The notes beneath the pieces are model-generated. The model was not told the origin of the DNA. It worked only from the letters and a program-made list of their open reading frames with translations, and searched no databases. The position numbers were made by a program, and so were the translations under genes. A DNA stretch of 64,000 nucleotides from Paenibacillus barcinonensis (lineage in GTDB: Bacteria > Bacillota > Bacilli > Paenibacillales > Paenibacillaceae): positions 496,001 to 560,000 of the forward strand of contig NZ_QJSW01000001.1 of the NCBI RefSeq assembly GCF_003217495.1. The letters are read 5' to 3'. Below are positions 1 to 9,121 of this stretch, in pieces. Within the stretch, counting starts at the first letter, position 1, and every line of letters begins with the position of its first letter.

Positions 1-104
1 TCCTTCGTTCGTTGTTCGAATTCAACTCTATATTGCTAGTCTATGAACGATTCGGAGGGAATATGAGAGGTTTAGAGAAAAAAACGGACAAGTACGTGTT
101 TATG

Positions 105-452
105 TTAGGCTTCCGCTCCGCCATACAGGTGAGCAAGGCTGTCTGCAATAATTTTGTTAACATCCTCGATAATTACGCTCAGACGACGCTCTGCATCAAA
201 CAGTCGGCGGATGTTCAGGTTCAGGCTCAATACCTCAAATAATTTCTCCATTTTCTCCATCTCATCCGGTGCAGGCATGTCTCCGCTCATCATACGCTGT
301 TGTAGTTCCATCTGCTGGTTGCGGAAGTTATCCAGCATCGCTTTCGCTTCCGGATCAGCTTCAATCAATTTCATCGCAGAGGTAATCTCCTCTACCTCCG
401 TGCTTTCTCTCAATGCTTTTGCCAGATCATTGGCCTTGTCATAAATATTCAT
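105..452 (-). CDS. yheA: YheA/YlbF-family (UPF0342) protein
   Basis: This 115-residue protein is mostly helical and charged, with no membrane segment. The N-terminal part (NIYDKANDLAKALRES), a central Gln-rich helix (RNQQMELQQRMMSG) and the C-terminal part (VNKIIADSLAHLYGG) match the layout I recall for Bacillus YheA in the YheA/YmcA/YlbF family. YlbF and YmcA relatives belong to a complex that affects RNA turnover and development; YheA itself has no settled function. It is divergent from an array of YheC/YheD genes, and in Bacillus yheA also lies beside yheB, yheC and yheD, so the context supports the name. The start ATG follows a GGAGGAAT-like site. Family is secure, cellular role unknown. 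Confidence 0.85.
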   Translation of the reverse strand: MNIYDKANDLAKALRESTEVEEITSAMKLIEADPEAKAMLDNFRNQQMELQQRMMSGDMPAPDEMEKMEKLFEVLSLNLNIRRLFDAERRLSVIIEDVNKIIADSLAHLYGGAEA

Positions 453-579
453 TATGATTCCTCCTCGAATTGGTTGTTTTACGCATATTGATTCGTATTG
501 CTAAGCTCTCAGACCAAAGCTCTGGAGCAGGCCGCCCGAAAAGTGCCAAATCAAACACATTTATTCCGGATGGGTCAAT

Positions 580-609
580 CACCAAGGGGTATATGTCCTC
601 ATATGATGA
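580..609 (+). promoter_or_regulatory. Candidate sigma-K-type promoter upstream of the YheC/D array
   Basis: A CACC element at 580-583 is followed after 16 bases by CATATGATGA at 600-609. The mother-cell sigma-K consensus is roughly an AC-centred -35 and CATANNNTA at -10, so the -10 has one mismatch. It lies about 75 bases before the first YheC/D start. Expression late in sporulation would fit spore-associated YheC/YheD proteins. This is a pattern match only. Confidence 0.3.
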
Positions 610-682
610 AGCACATGCCATGTTCAGATGCCGTTCAACTTCAAGATCAGACATCAAGCTGCCGCCCGGAAGGAGATCCGTG

Positions 683-2050
683 ATGTCCACTAAAAAAGTA
701 ACGATACAGGTTACCGGCTCGGGCATCCTGCAGGACGACGTCATCATGCTGGGCGAAGGGGTCCTCAAGGCACTCAAGATTCCTTCAGGAAGGCCTCTTC
801 AGTTGCAATTCGGCTCTTACCGCCGTGAAGTTACCGTCATTCCCGTTCCCCGGTATGACGGGTTGAGACTGAATCAGACGGTAGCCAGCAAAACCGGCCT
901 TGTGCCACGTTCGGTCCTGAGGGTATCTTACCGTGCTTCCAGCCATACGCTTCGCCTGGGACCCTACATCAGCGTCATGGTCAGCCAGGATTACCCCGAT
1001 CAGCCTGATCGGCCCTTTGGCTCTATTACGATGTTCTGCCAGGAATTAGTGCATGCCTGCCGAAAGCAGGGCGCCTATGTATCCTTTTTCACACCAGAGG
1101 ACATCGGAGCAGTAACCGGCTATATGAAAGGCTGGGTGTATGATGAGGGCTGGAAAAAGACCGTTCTGCCGATCGCAGATGTAGTCAATAACCGGCTGAC
1201 GTCCCGCAAACTCGAGAACAAACCTAGCGTACAGCATTTTATGAAAGAAGTAAAATCACTGTACGGCACACACACCTTTAATGAAAAGTTTCTGGACAAA
1301 AACGAAGTGTTTGACGCACTCAAGTCCATCCCGACACTTAAACGGGTTCTGCCTGAGTCCCATTTACTCAAAGCATCCAGCATGCTCAAGACGATGTGTC
1401 AGCGTTATCCGGTCATCTTTCTGAAGCCGGTACGCGGCTCACTGGGCAAAGGCATCATCCGGGTATCCCGCCAGACTGACGGAAGTTACTTAACTCTGGC
1501 GACAAGTGTCGGAGGTACCCGCAAGCAAACGTATGCTTCACTGGATAAACTGTATGCCAGTATGTCCGGAAAAATGAAAACAACGCGTTACCAGATCCAG
1601 CAAGGGCTGACCCTGATTGATAACAGTGGCAGACCCGTTGATTTCCGCGCGCTTGTGCAGAAGAACAAGACGGGCAAATGGAGTGTAACCTCCATCGTTG
1701 CCCGCATTGCAGGTGGAAGTCATTACGTATCCAATCTGGCGCGAGGCGGAAGCCTCAGCACGGTGAAGGAGGCTGTATCCAAAACACAGCTGTCCAGTGG
1801 TGCCAAGGCTTCGGCATATGCAGGATTGCATACAGCCGCCCTCGATATTGCTAAAGGCATCGAGAGTGCTATTCCTGCCCATTTCGGCGAGCTTGGCATT
1901 GATCTGGCTCTGGATACAAACGGACGCGTCTGGTTGCTTGAGGTCAATTCCAAACCATCCAAAAATGATAATACACCGCTGAGCGAAAGCAAAATTCGCC
2001 CTTCGGTCAAAGCTATGCTCGAATACTCCACATATCTGGCCGGATTCTGA
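683..2050 (+). CDS. YheC/YheD-family ATP-grasp protein, copy 1 (long form)
   Basis: 455 residues. The start is the ATG at 683, behind GGAAGGAGAT; the frame is open further upstream but has no ribosome site there. The first ~95 residues form a beta-rich domain also present in copy 3. The remainder is the YheC/YheD ATP-grasp part: VVNNRLTSRK, the glycine-rich KPVRGSLGKG, DFRALVQKNKTGKW, and GELGIDLALDTNGRVWLLEVN followed by SKPSK, which supplies the acidic metal ligand and Asn expected of ATP-grasp enzymes. Family members are annotated as endospore coat-associated. The ATP-grasp fold usually joins a carboxylate to an amine or thiol, but no substrate is known for this family. Copy 2 follows after 30 bases. 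Length fits B. subtilis YheD (about 450 residues). Confidence 0.85.
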   Translation: MSTKKVTIQVTGSGILQDDVIMLGEGVLKALKIPSGRPLQLQFGSYRREVTVIPVPRYDGLRLNQTVASKTGLVPRSVLRVSYRASSHTLRLGPYISVMVSQDYPDQPDRPFGSITMFCQELVHACRKQGAYVSFFTPEDIGAVTGYMKGWVYDEGWKKTVLPIADVVNNRLTSRKLENKPSVQHFMKEVKSLYGTHTFNEKFLDKNEVFDALKSIPTLKRVLPESHLLKASSMLKTMCQRYPVIFLKPVRGSLGKGIIRVSRQTDGSYLTLATSVGGTRKQTYASLDKLYASMSGKMKTTRYQIQQGLTLIDNSGRPVDFRALVQKNKTGKWSVTSIVARIAGGSHYVSNLARGGSLSTVKEAVSKTQLSSGAKASAYAGLHTAALDIAKGIESAIPAHFGELGIDLALDTNGRVWLLEVNSKPSKNDNTPLSESKIRPSVKAMLEYSTYLAGF

Positions 2051-2080
2051 AGCTCATCTTAATAAAGGAGGTGCAGCATT

Positions 2081-3289
2081 ATGCTTACATCCACACAGCG
2101 CTATACGATGGCTATACTTGTCCGTGAAGCAGCAGGTGCACCTCCCTTCGCAGATGAATACTTCTGCCGCCGGCTCAGTGTGGAAAGCGCCCGGCACGGG
2201 CTGCGAATTGTTGTCATTCCCATTCCAGACAGCTTGAATGAGCGTTGCCTTCGCAAAGGCTACATCTACGATTGGAAACATCAGAAGCAGTGGCAGAGCG
2301 CTCACATTCCAGTCATTGATCTGGTCATGAACCGCTGCCTGCGGCCTCTAACTCGAATTGCAAGGCAGCAGATTGAAGTCTATCTACCTCCTGCATGCAG
2401 TCTGCGGAAGCGCTCATGGTCAGCCGCTCTGCCAGGCAAATGGGACATTTATCAAGCCTTGTCGGGGCAGAGCCAGCTTCGCAGACTGCTGGTGCCTACC
2501 TCCATGGTGAGGTCGTCTATTCCCTGGGAAATATGGCTTGCACGCTGGCCCAAAGGTTTATTTTTCAAGCCCGTTTCAGGAACTCATGGCAAAAATACCT
2601 TTCGTCTATCCATCGGAGAGACGCCATCCACCTGGATCGTGGAGGGCCGAAACACAGGAAACGAACACTTTCATCTGACATTTCAGCAAGCATCGGACGT
2701 ATCTTCCTGGCTGGAATCACATCAGGCTGTACAAAAGATGATTGTGCAGCCTTATCTGGAGCTTAGCCATCTTGGAAGAGTATTTGATATCCGGGCGCTG
2801 GTACAAAAAAACGGGCATGGCCGCTGGACGCTCACAGGCTGCATGGTACGCGAAGGTCCCGAAGGCTCTCTCACCTCGAATCTTCACGGCGGGGGCACCG
2901 CGTATCCTGCTGATGAATACCTTACTGAACGATACGGCACAGACCAGGCTGCATTACTGCTGCAGCAAATCAGGCATTCTGCTGCTCTTATCCCTCCGCT
3001 GCTGGAGAGCCGTTTCGGCAGACTTGCAGAACTAGGTCTGGATTTTGGAACGGATACGGGTGGGAGATTGTGGATGATTGAAGTGAATTCCAAGCCAGGC
3101 CGCACCTCATTCGCAAAAGCAAAGGATGAACATATTCACGCCCTGACGTATTCACGGCCGCTTGCTTATGCCCGTTATCTGCTGCAGCAATTTGTTCTCA
3201 CGGACGTCTCGCGTCCAATGAAAATGCCGAATTCATCCAGCAAAGCTGGCCTGAAACGCATCCTGATTCCAGGCGGCCAAGGCCTGTAA
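2081..3289 (+). CDS. YheC/YheD-family ATP-grasp protein, copy 2 (short form)
   Basis: 402 residues, starting at an ATG behind AAAGGAGGTGCAGC. It lacks the ~95-residue N-terminal domain of copies 1 and 3 and begins close to the conserved block (YTMAILVREAAG). Family motifs are present: DLVMNRCLRP, KPVSGTHGKNTFRL (the glycine-rich loop is more divergent than in the other copies), DIRALVQKNGHGRW, NLHGGG, and ELGLDFGTDTGGRLWMIEVN followed by SKPG. The acidic and Asn residues of the ATP/metal site are retained. A basic tail of about 30 residues follows the last conserved block. It is probably co-transcribed with its neighbours and spore-associated by family. It is the most diverged member at the nucleotide-binding loop, so a specialised role is possible. 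Confidence 0.85.
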   Translation: MLTSTQRYTMAILVREAAGAPPFADEYFCRRLSVESARHGLRIVVIPIPDSLNERCLRKGYIYDWKHQKQWQSAHIPVIDLVMNRCLRPLTRIARQQIEVYLPPACSLRKRSWSAALPGKWDIYQALSGQSQLRRLLVPTSMVRSSIPWEIWLARWPKGLFFKPVSGTHGKNTFRLSIGETPSTWIVEGRNTGNEHFHLTFQQASDVSSWLESHQAVQKMIVQPYLELSHLGRVFDIRALVQKNGHGRWTLTGCMVREGPEGSLTSNLHGGGTAYPADEYLTERYGTDQAALLLQQIRHSAALIPPLLESRFGRLAELGLDFGTDTGGRLWMIEVNSKPGRTSFAKAKDEHIHALTYSRPLAYARYLLQQFVLTDVSRPMKMPNSSSKAGLKRILIPGGQGL

Positions 3290-3341
3290 TGCCTGCTTGC
3301 CATGGAGCACAAGGATCTTTTTCAGGATAGGAGGATAAATC

Positions 3342-4715
3342 ATGAGTTTGACCTTTTGTAATCTGCATTTCACCCAAAAACCCGAAAAAGTAGTCTATGT
3401 ATCCAATGCTTTAATGAAAAGCCTCAACCTGTCCGGCAAAAAAACAATTCATCTTCGCTTTGGCCGTGATCGCGTGCCTGCTACCATCAAACCGATTCGG
3501 AAAGCCGGGAAACATCTGTATCTGGCATCCGGCATCCGTAATCTAATGAATGTACCCAAACGTGGCAGCATCTATCTCCGCAATCTCCAGAATGATGAGG
3601 TTCAGTTAGGTCCGCTCATCGGCGTGCTGTCCGACGGCTCAGCCTCAAGCTCGAATCCGTTTGGCTCGCGTACAGGGTTCATTAAGCAGCTGCTCCGGGA
3701 AGGAAGCCGTAAATCTTATATTTATGCCTTCACTCCACGGGACATCAACTGGCAGAACGAGACGGTTTCCGGTTACTTTCTGAACGAAAGCGGCGGCTTT
3801 ATCCGCAGAACCGTGCCGTTGCCTGATGTCGTTTACAACCGTTTGCCGAGCCGCCGCTCCGACTTTTCACCAGCGATCAATCAGCTGCGGGAACGATTTA
3901 TTCGCCGCAAAATTCCTTTTTTCAACTGGAGCTTCTTCAACAAATCGGATATATACAACCTGCTGGAGAACGAGCCGACCGCAGGACGTTATATCCCGGA
4001 ATCCATCACCAATCCTACAGTGGAACAAATGAAGGAAATGCTGGAGCGGCATCAGTTTGTCTATTATAAACCGACGGCGGGCAGTCTCGGCAACGGAATA
4101 TATCGCTTAACTTATTCACCTAAACGCGGGTATTTTGCACGGTATCGTAAAAAGGGCGGCAATGCCCTGCTGCGCTTTGGCTCTTTTAACAGTCTGATGC
4201 GCATGCTGCAAGGCAGACATGGAAAGCACCTGCGCGGATACGTTGTTCAACAGGGAATACGCCTGATCGAGATTGACGAGTGTCCGATTGATTTTCGCTT
4301 TCACATGCACAAAAACGGAAACAACCAGTGGGTTGTTGTCGGCATCGGTGCCAAAAAAGCAGGACGCGGAAGTGTAACTACTCACATTAAAAATGGTGGA
4401 TCTCTGATGACGCCTGAACAGGCGCTTAGCCGCAATTTTGGAGAACGTGCGGGCGAGGTTCTGCAGCAGGCGAAAGCCGTCGCTATTACACTGGCCCAGG
4501 CGATTGAATCCCAGCACCAGCATTTGATTGGTGAGATTGGCTTTGACCTGGGCATTGATCAGGAGGAACATGTATGGATGTTCGAAGCGAACGCCAAACC
4601 CGGGCGCTCCATCTTCCGTCACCCTTCACTCCGGCTGGAGGGAAAATCGTCGGTGGAACACATTTTGGAGCACTGCCTCTATCTGAGCAAATTTCGGAAG
4701 AGGGAAGGCATTTGA
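3342..4715 (+). CDS. YheC/YheD-family ATP-grasp protein, copy 3 (long form)
   Basis: 457 residues, starting at an ATG behind GGATAGGAGGATAAATC. Like copy 1 it has an N-terminal beta-rich domain (residues ~1-95, ending NDEVQLGPLIGVLSDG). The ATP-grasp part shows VVYNRLPSRRSD, KPTAGSLGNGIYRL, DFRFHMHKNGNNQW (LVQ of the other copies is replaced by FHM) and GEIGFDLGIDQEEHVWMFEAN followed by AKPG. The stop codon overlaps the start of copy 4 by one base (TGATG), which indicates translational coupling and a shared transcript. Function is presumed spore-related from the family name; no substrate can be assigned. Confidence 0.85.
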   Translation: MSLTFCNLHFTQKPEKVVYVSNALMKSLNLSGKKTIHLRFGRDRVPATIKPIRKAGKHLYLASGIRNLMNVPKRGSIYLRNLQNDEVQLGPLIGVLSDGSASSSNPFGSRTGFIKQLLREGSRKSYIYAFTPRDINWQNETVSGYFLNESGGFIRRTVPLPDVVYNRLPSRRSDFSPAINQLRERFIRRKIPFFNWSFFNKSDIYNLLENEPTAGRYIPESITNPTVEQMKEMLERHQFVYYKPTAGSLGNGIYRLTYSPKRGYFARYRKKGGNALLRFGSFNSLMRMLQGRHGKHLRGYVVQQGIRLIEIDECPIDFRFHMHKNGNNQWVVVGIGAKKAGRGSVTTHIKNGGSLMTPEQALSRNFGERAGEVLQQAKAVAITLAQAIESQHQHLIGEIGFDLGIDQEEHVWMFEANAKPGRSIFRHPSLRLEGKSSVEHILEHCLYLSKFRKREGI

Positions 4716-5821
4716 TGAGCCTTCACGATGATTTCAAGCCTGTAATCGCCGTGCTCACCATGCATGATCAACAGCGAATGTTCAGAGGGAATCATCAAAA
4801 TTTTCAGGATATTCTGGAGACGGGCGAGAGCATGGGATATGTCGTTTATATTGTGACGGTCCGTGACCTCAATGTGAATGGGCCTACTGTGAAGGGATAT
4901 ACGTACAACAAGGGGAGCGGCAAATGGATTTCACAGCCGTTCCCAATCCCTCACGTGTTATATAACCGCATTCCTAACCGGGAAGACGAGCGCAAACCTT
5001 CCGTTCAACGCAAAATTGATGAATGTCTGCAATCTGGCATCGAGCTGTATAACCCGTTCTTTTTCAACAAATGGAATCTGTTTGAATGGCTCAAAAAATC
5101 CAAGTCCACCCAGCGGCTGATTCCACATACTCGGCGGATGCGAAGTGCAGCTTCACTTGGCACCGTGCTGCGAACCTACCCTTATCTGTATCTCAAGCCG
5201 GAGAGTGGCAAAGCGGGCAAAGGAATTATGATGCTGAAATTTCAGGAAAAAGAAAAGCTGCCTTACCGGCTTAAAATACAAAACACCCGAAAAAGCATGA
5301 CCTACAAGGCAGCGACGTTATCCAGGCTCTGGGCACGTATTCGCAAGGAAACCGGACATACGCCTTATATCATGCAACAAGGCATCGAGCTGGCCTCCTC
5401 TCATAAACGTCCTTTTGATCTCCGTGTGCTAGTGCAGAAGAACGGCAAGGGACAATGGAGTGTAACCGGCATCGGGGCACGACTGGCCGGCTCTCGCAGC
5501 ATCACAACACATGTGCCTCGCGGGGGGACGGTAGAAGACCCGGAGAAGCTGCTCACCGATCTGTTCGGGGAAGAGATGACCGCAGCCATGATGAAACGGG
5601 TGAAGTCCACTTCCCTGATGATTGCCAGACAAGTTGAACGTGGCTCAGGTTATAAGCTGGGTGAAATGTCAATGGACCTGGGTGTGGATGATCTGGGTGA
5701 AATCTGGTTCTTTGAAGCCAACGCCAAGCCGATGAAATTCGACGAACCACAGATCAGACGACGTTCCTTGGAACGCATTTTCCAGTACAGCGCTTATCTA
5801 GCCCGCCAGTCCGCAAGATGA
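4715..5821 (+). CDS. YheC/YheD-family ATP-grasp protein, copy 4 (short form)
   Basis: 368 residues from the ATG at 4715, which overlaps the TGA of copy 3; GGAAGAGGGAAGG lies just upstream. The frame extends 47 codons further back inside copy 3, but that part reads as the shifted end of copy 3 and is not protein-like for the family. It begins directly at the ATP-grasp part (KPVIAVLTMHDQQ). Motifs: VLYNRIPNREDE, KPESGKAGKGIMML, DLRVLVQKNGKGQW, VPRGGT, and GEMSMDLGVDDLGEIWFFEAN followed by AKPM. This matches the short YheC-like form of about 360 residues. Copy 5 follows after 36 bases. Confidence 0.85.
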   Translation: MSLHDDFKPVIAVLTMHDQQRMFRGNHQNFQDILETGESMGYVVYIVTVRDLNVNGPTVKGYTYNKGSGKWISQPFPIPHVLYNRIPNREDERKPSVQRKIDECLQSGIELYNPFFFNKWNLFEWLKKSKSTQRLIPHTRRMRSAASLGTVLRTYPYLYLKPESGKAGKGIMMLKFQEKEKLPYRLKIQNTRKSMTYKAATLSRLWARIRKETGHTPYIMQQGIELASSHKRPFDLRVLVQKNGKGQWSVTGIGARLAGSRSITTHVPRGGTVEDPEKLLTDLFGEEMTAAMMKRVKSTSLMIARQVERGSGYKLGEMSMDLGVDDLGEIWFFEANAKPMKFDEPQIRRRSLERIFQYSAYLARQSAR

Positions 5822-5857
5822 CGGACAGAAATCTGTATACAAAGAAGGTGATTGTTT

Positions 5858-7033
5858 GTGTCCTCACCTGTTCTGGGCATTATGACGTTGTACTTGAATG
5901 AACACCGCGCTCTTGAAGAACGAAGCATCTATCGCCGGATGATTCTTGAAGGGCGCAAACGGGGACTGGATATTTACGTTTTCACTCCTGCGGATGTGCA
6001 TTCCGGCGGCAGGCAGATCGAAGCGATGGTATATGATGAAAAAAACGGATGGTCCAGGGAATGGCGTGCCTTCCCGGATCTGATCTTTGACCGGTGCCGC
6101 ATTCAGCGTAACCACCGTTTCCAGCAGCTGCTTGCCTTTCGTGAAAAGTATGGGCATATGCTCTTTCTGAATCGTCCACTCCGCAACAAGTGGACGATTC
6201 ATCAAACCCTTTCCGAGAGACCGTCCTTCCGGCAGCATTTGCCAGAGACGGTGCTGTTTCAAGATATGTCCGATGTCAATCGTATGCTGAAGGTTTCCTC
6301 ACTGATCTATCTGAAACCGATCAACGGCACGGGCGGACGTGGAATTCTGCGCGTAGAGCGCAGCACCAAGGAGCCCAGCACGGTGCTTGTTCAGGGCCGG
6401 GATCAGAAGCGGCGTATCATTACACCACGCAGAGTGCACCTATCAAGACTCGGCCCGCTTCTCCAGCACTGGAACATGAAGGATAAATATCTGGTGCAAA
6501 AAGGAATTCAGCTTCAGCTTCCCAATGGAAGAGTGCATGACTACCGTATGCTGGTTCAGAAAAATGGAGAAGGCCAATGGGAGCTGACAGGGTGCGCCGG
6601 ACGGATGGGTGCAGAGAAAAGTGTCACCTCCAACCTGCATGGCGGTGGTCAGGCCGTTGCCATGGAACGGCTGTTGAAGCAGTGGATTCCTGAAGAGGAG
6701 CTGCGCTGGGAAGTAACAGCAACTGCCGAGAAGTTCGGCATTGATGTGGCCACATTTCTGGAGGATACGTATGGGAACCTTTGTGAGCTTGCCCTGGATT
6801 TAGCGATAGACAAAAACGGACACATCTATCTGCTGGAGGTCAATCCCAAGCCTGCTCGTGAAGTCTTTGCCCGCATTGGCGAACGCAGCACCTATTCCAA
6901 AGCGATTACACAGCCTCTTGAATATGCTTTGTGGGTATATCGTAACCGACCAGCAGGAACGACAAGAAAACCTTCTCCCAGGCCCGTTACGCACAAAGCT
7001 ACACGGGTGAAGCGAAGCCGCAAGTCGAGATAG
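5858..7033 (+). CDS. YheC/YheD-family ATP-grasp protein, copy 5 (short form)
   Basis: 391 residues. I chose the GTG at 5858 because AAGAAGGTGA lies 6-7 bases before it; a TTG at 5852 would be too close to that site. Motifs: LIFDRCRIQRN, KPINGTGGRGILRV, DYRMLVQKNGEGQW, NLHGGG, and CELALDLAIDKNGHIYLLEVN followed by PKPAR. The C-terminal ~25 residues are strongly basic and rich in Arg, Lys, Pro and Thr, a tail absent from copies 1, 3 and 4 that could bind polyanions. It is the last gene of the array; a strong hairpin follows 90 bases downstream. Confidence 0.85.
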   Translation: MSSPVLGIMTLYLNEHRALEERSIYRRMILEGRKRGLDIYVFTPADVHSGGRQIEAMVYDEKNGWSREWRAFPDLIFDRCRIQRNHRFQQLLAFREKYGHMLFLNRPLRNKWTIHQTLSERPSFRQHLPETVLFQDMSDVNRMLKVSSLIYLKPINGTGGRGILRVERSTKEPSTVLVQGRDQKRRIITPRRVHLSRLGPLLQHWNMKDKYLVQKGIQLQLPNGRVHDYRMLVQKNGEGQWELTGCAGRMGAEKSVTSNLHGGGQAVAMERLLKQWIPEEELRWEVTATAEKFGIDVATFLEDTYGNLCELALDLAIDKNGHIYLLEVNPKPAREVFARIGERSTYSKAITQPLEYALWVYRNRPAGTTRKPSPRPVTHKATRVKRSRKSR

Positions 7034-7123
7034 GAAGCGTTACTTGGTTATATTTATGATGTATAGGTGTATCTATATGTACGATTATGGCGATGCTCAT
7101 GGATTTAAGAACAAGTGGAGAAT

Positions 7124-7170
7124 GAAAACAGGATCGAAGGTTCATGCATCTGACCTCCAATCCTGTTTTC
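7124..7170. terminator. Bidirectional terminator hairpin between convergent genes
   Basis: Arms GAAAACAGGAT (7124-7134) and ATCCTGTTTTC (7160-7170) are perfect complements around a 25-base loop. It lies between the end of the YheC/D array and the end of the heparinase-like gene, so it can serve both strands. Confidence 0.75.
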
Positions 7171-7210
7171 CCCTTTATTAACTATCTTGTGCCATGTTGC
7201 ATGCTTGCAT

Positions 7211-9121
7211 CTAGGTCCAGTTTACCGTATGCTCGTCCATTACAATCTGGCCTTCCTGACCTTGATGCGTATAAGACAGCGTCATTCGCATCTGCTCTGG
7301 TTCAAGGATATAGTCCGTCACTTGAATTGCTTCTTCTATCTCATCTGACGGCAGGCATATCGCGGCGACTCCCACTTTACCCGAAAATTGCGCTTTACCC
7401 TGAATAACGACCGTTTCGGACTTCGAGCCATATATTTCGGATACCCATCCTTCTTGTTCAGTGATATTAAACGTTTCCCTGCCCTTCCCCTCCATTGCAA
7501 ATTTGATGCACACCTTCTCAGAGGTATGGTCAAATCGAATGCCTGCACGCTGCTTGCCATGCTCGTCCTTGACCAGCACAAGCCGTGCTTCAGGATGCAG
7601 ATGGAACCGCTGCTCCAGCGTATGCGTATTCTCTGCGGCAAGCCAGTCTATAACCAGCAGCAGAGGCACCTTCTTGCCTGCAAGCACCCAGCGACGATGT
7701 GTCACCGGATCAGGCAGATGTGTGTATCCATCCTGGGAAGCATCCATGAAGTGATAATTATCCTGACTTTCATAACGATGGGTTATTGCCTCAGCCTCAG
7801 GCTCACCCCATTGCTGCGTAGATATATAAGGTGTCTGATCGGCTCCGTCTATGGTCACCGTATTATGCGCCCGTGTGCTTTTGAAATAATGCCGCCACTG
7901 TCCTTCCTCGTACGTGTAACGTCCGGTATCCGTGAAGACCAGGCGCTTATTCCACATCCACTCGATATTAAGTGCATCCGCATGACCGTGCGCGCCACCC
8001 ATCGGAGCCGCATCAAAGAACAAATAGTGATGCTCGTCTCTCATGACATAGTATCCGGTCTGCGTAAAGGAACGACTTGGCAGCACACGCCCGGCCTCCG
8101 ACTGCAGCCTGACACACTTCTCATATTTGGCTGCGCCGACTAACCAGAGACACTCCGAGCTGTCCGTACCTCTTGCCATCAAATCCTCATCGTTCAAAAT
8201 AGCACCCAGCAGCGTCAGCCGCTGACGACCATCGCTCAGCCAGTCCGAATCGCCGATGCCTGTCGATTGATGATCCGGTCTGATCATCGCTTCGGTAAAC
8301 GCAGCCATATTGCGCAGACACTCTCCGTACCATGCCGAAAACGGGTGTCCCGAAATGCCTGCCAGCAGATACGGTGTGCCAAACATTTCAATACTCGCAT
8401 TATGGTAGTGAGTGTTCAGCTCCACCTGAATGCCTTCTTCATTTAACTGATGCAGCAGACATAGCTCGAGTCGTTCTGTAGCAACCTGACGCCAGAAAGG
8501 ACTACGCGGGTGCTCCTTGTGAAATGCGGCAATCATAAACAAACCCTGCATATGCATAATAGCGTGATTGATCTCTGTACTGCCGAGATAATGAGTCAGG
8601 AATTCTGCATGCTCCTCGAGCCCCTGTAAAAATTCACTGCGAAAGGCGTCGTCCAGCTGCGGACTGTCTTGCATATATTTGTATGCTGCAATCCAGGATT
8701 GCACACGCAGACCTGTTTCAAGCAGCCGCCAAGGTCCCGGCTTCTGAAAATAAACAGCTTCATCATAGATCAGATCAACGGGTACCGGATTCTGCTCTCT
8801 CCAGGTACGGAAGTGATCTATAAATGTCGTCACGTACAAGGGATTGCCTTTCATCAGATATGCTTTACCCAGATCCAGCATATGCCAGTGTCTGTTGATG
8901 CCCCAGGTGAATTCCAGGTCGTTCGTCGGATTGTGTAGCCAATCGACGGGCGTTCCGAGCGGAATCCAGTTCGTCAGATCATTGGTATACGGGACGATGA
9001 ATTCATTCAGCACAGCACGATTTGCAATCGTCACCGAATTTCTGGCTTCCTCCGGGAAATGCTGCTGGTAATAACGTGCTGCCTGCTGCAGTTCGTCAGC
9101 TGAAAGATAAAAGTCGTTCAT
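7211..9121 (-). CDS. Heparinase II/III-family polysaccharide lyase
   Basis: 636 residues with no signal peptide, so probably cytoplasmic. The N-terminal half is an alpha-helical toroid-like lyase domain (DLEFTWGINRHWHMLDLGKAYL, residues ~65-90; EINHAIMHMQG; LNTHYHNASIEMFG). The C-terminal half is the beta-sandwich heparinase II/III part (PMGGAHGHADALNIEWMW, then TDTGRYTYEEGQW). Such enzymes cleave uronate-containing oligo- or polysaccharides by beta-elimination to unsaturated uronates. The start overlaps the stop of a KdgF-like cupin by four bases; KdgF acts on exactly such unsaturated uronates. Alginate, heparinoid and pectic oligosaccharides remain possible substrates. It is the last gene of the transporter-regulator locus. 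Confidence 0.8.
   Translation of the reverse strand: MNDFYLSADELQQAARYYQQHFPEEARNSVTIANRAVLNEFIVPYTNDLTNWIPLGTPVDWLHNPTNDLEFTWGINRHWHMLDLGKAYLMKGNPLYVTTFIDHFRTWREQNPVPVDLIYDEAVYFQKPGPWRLLETGLRVQSWIAAYKYMQDSPQLDDAFRSEFLQGLEEHAEFLTHYLGSTEINHAIMHMQGLFMIAAFHKEHPRSPFWRQVATERLELCLLHQLNEEGIQVELNTHYHNASIEMFGTPYLLAGISGHPFSAWYGECLRNMAAFTEAMIRPDHQSTGIGDSDWLSDGRQRLTLLGAILNDEDLMARGTDSSECLWLVGAAKYEKCVRLQSEAGRVLPSRSFTQTGYYVMRDEHHYLFFDAAPMGGAHGHADALNIEWMWNKRLVFTDTGRYTYEEGQWRHYFKSTRAHNTVTIDGADQTPYISTQQWGEPEAEAITHRYESQDNYHFMDASQDGYTHLPDPVTHRRWVLAGKKVPLLLVIDWLAAENTHTLEQRFHLHPEARLVLVKDEHGKQRAGIRFDHTSEKVCIKFAMEGKGRETFNITEQEGWVSEIYGSKSETVVIQGKAQFSGKVGVAAICLPSDEIEEAIQVTDYILEPEQMRMTLSYTHQGQEGQIVMDEHTVNWT

Noticed and set aside
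12-242. Plus-strand ORF of 76 codons with a GGAGGG before an internal ATG at 63
   Set aside because: Most of it is antisense to the well-supported yheA gene, and the peptide has no recognisable features.
470-682. 71-codon N-terminal extension of the first ATP-grasp protein
   Set aside because: No ribosome site upstream, sequence unlike the family; the ATG at 683 has GGAAGGAGAT.
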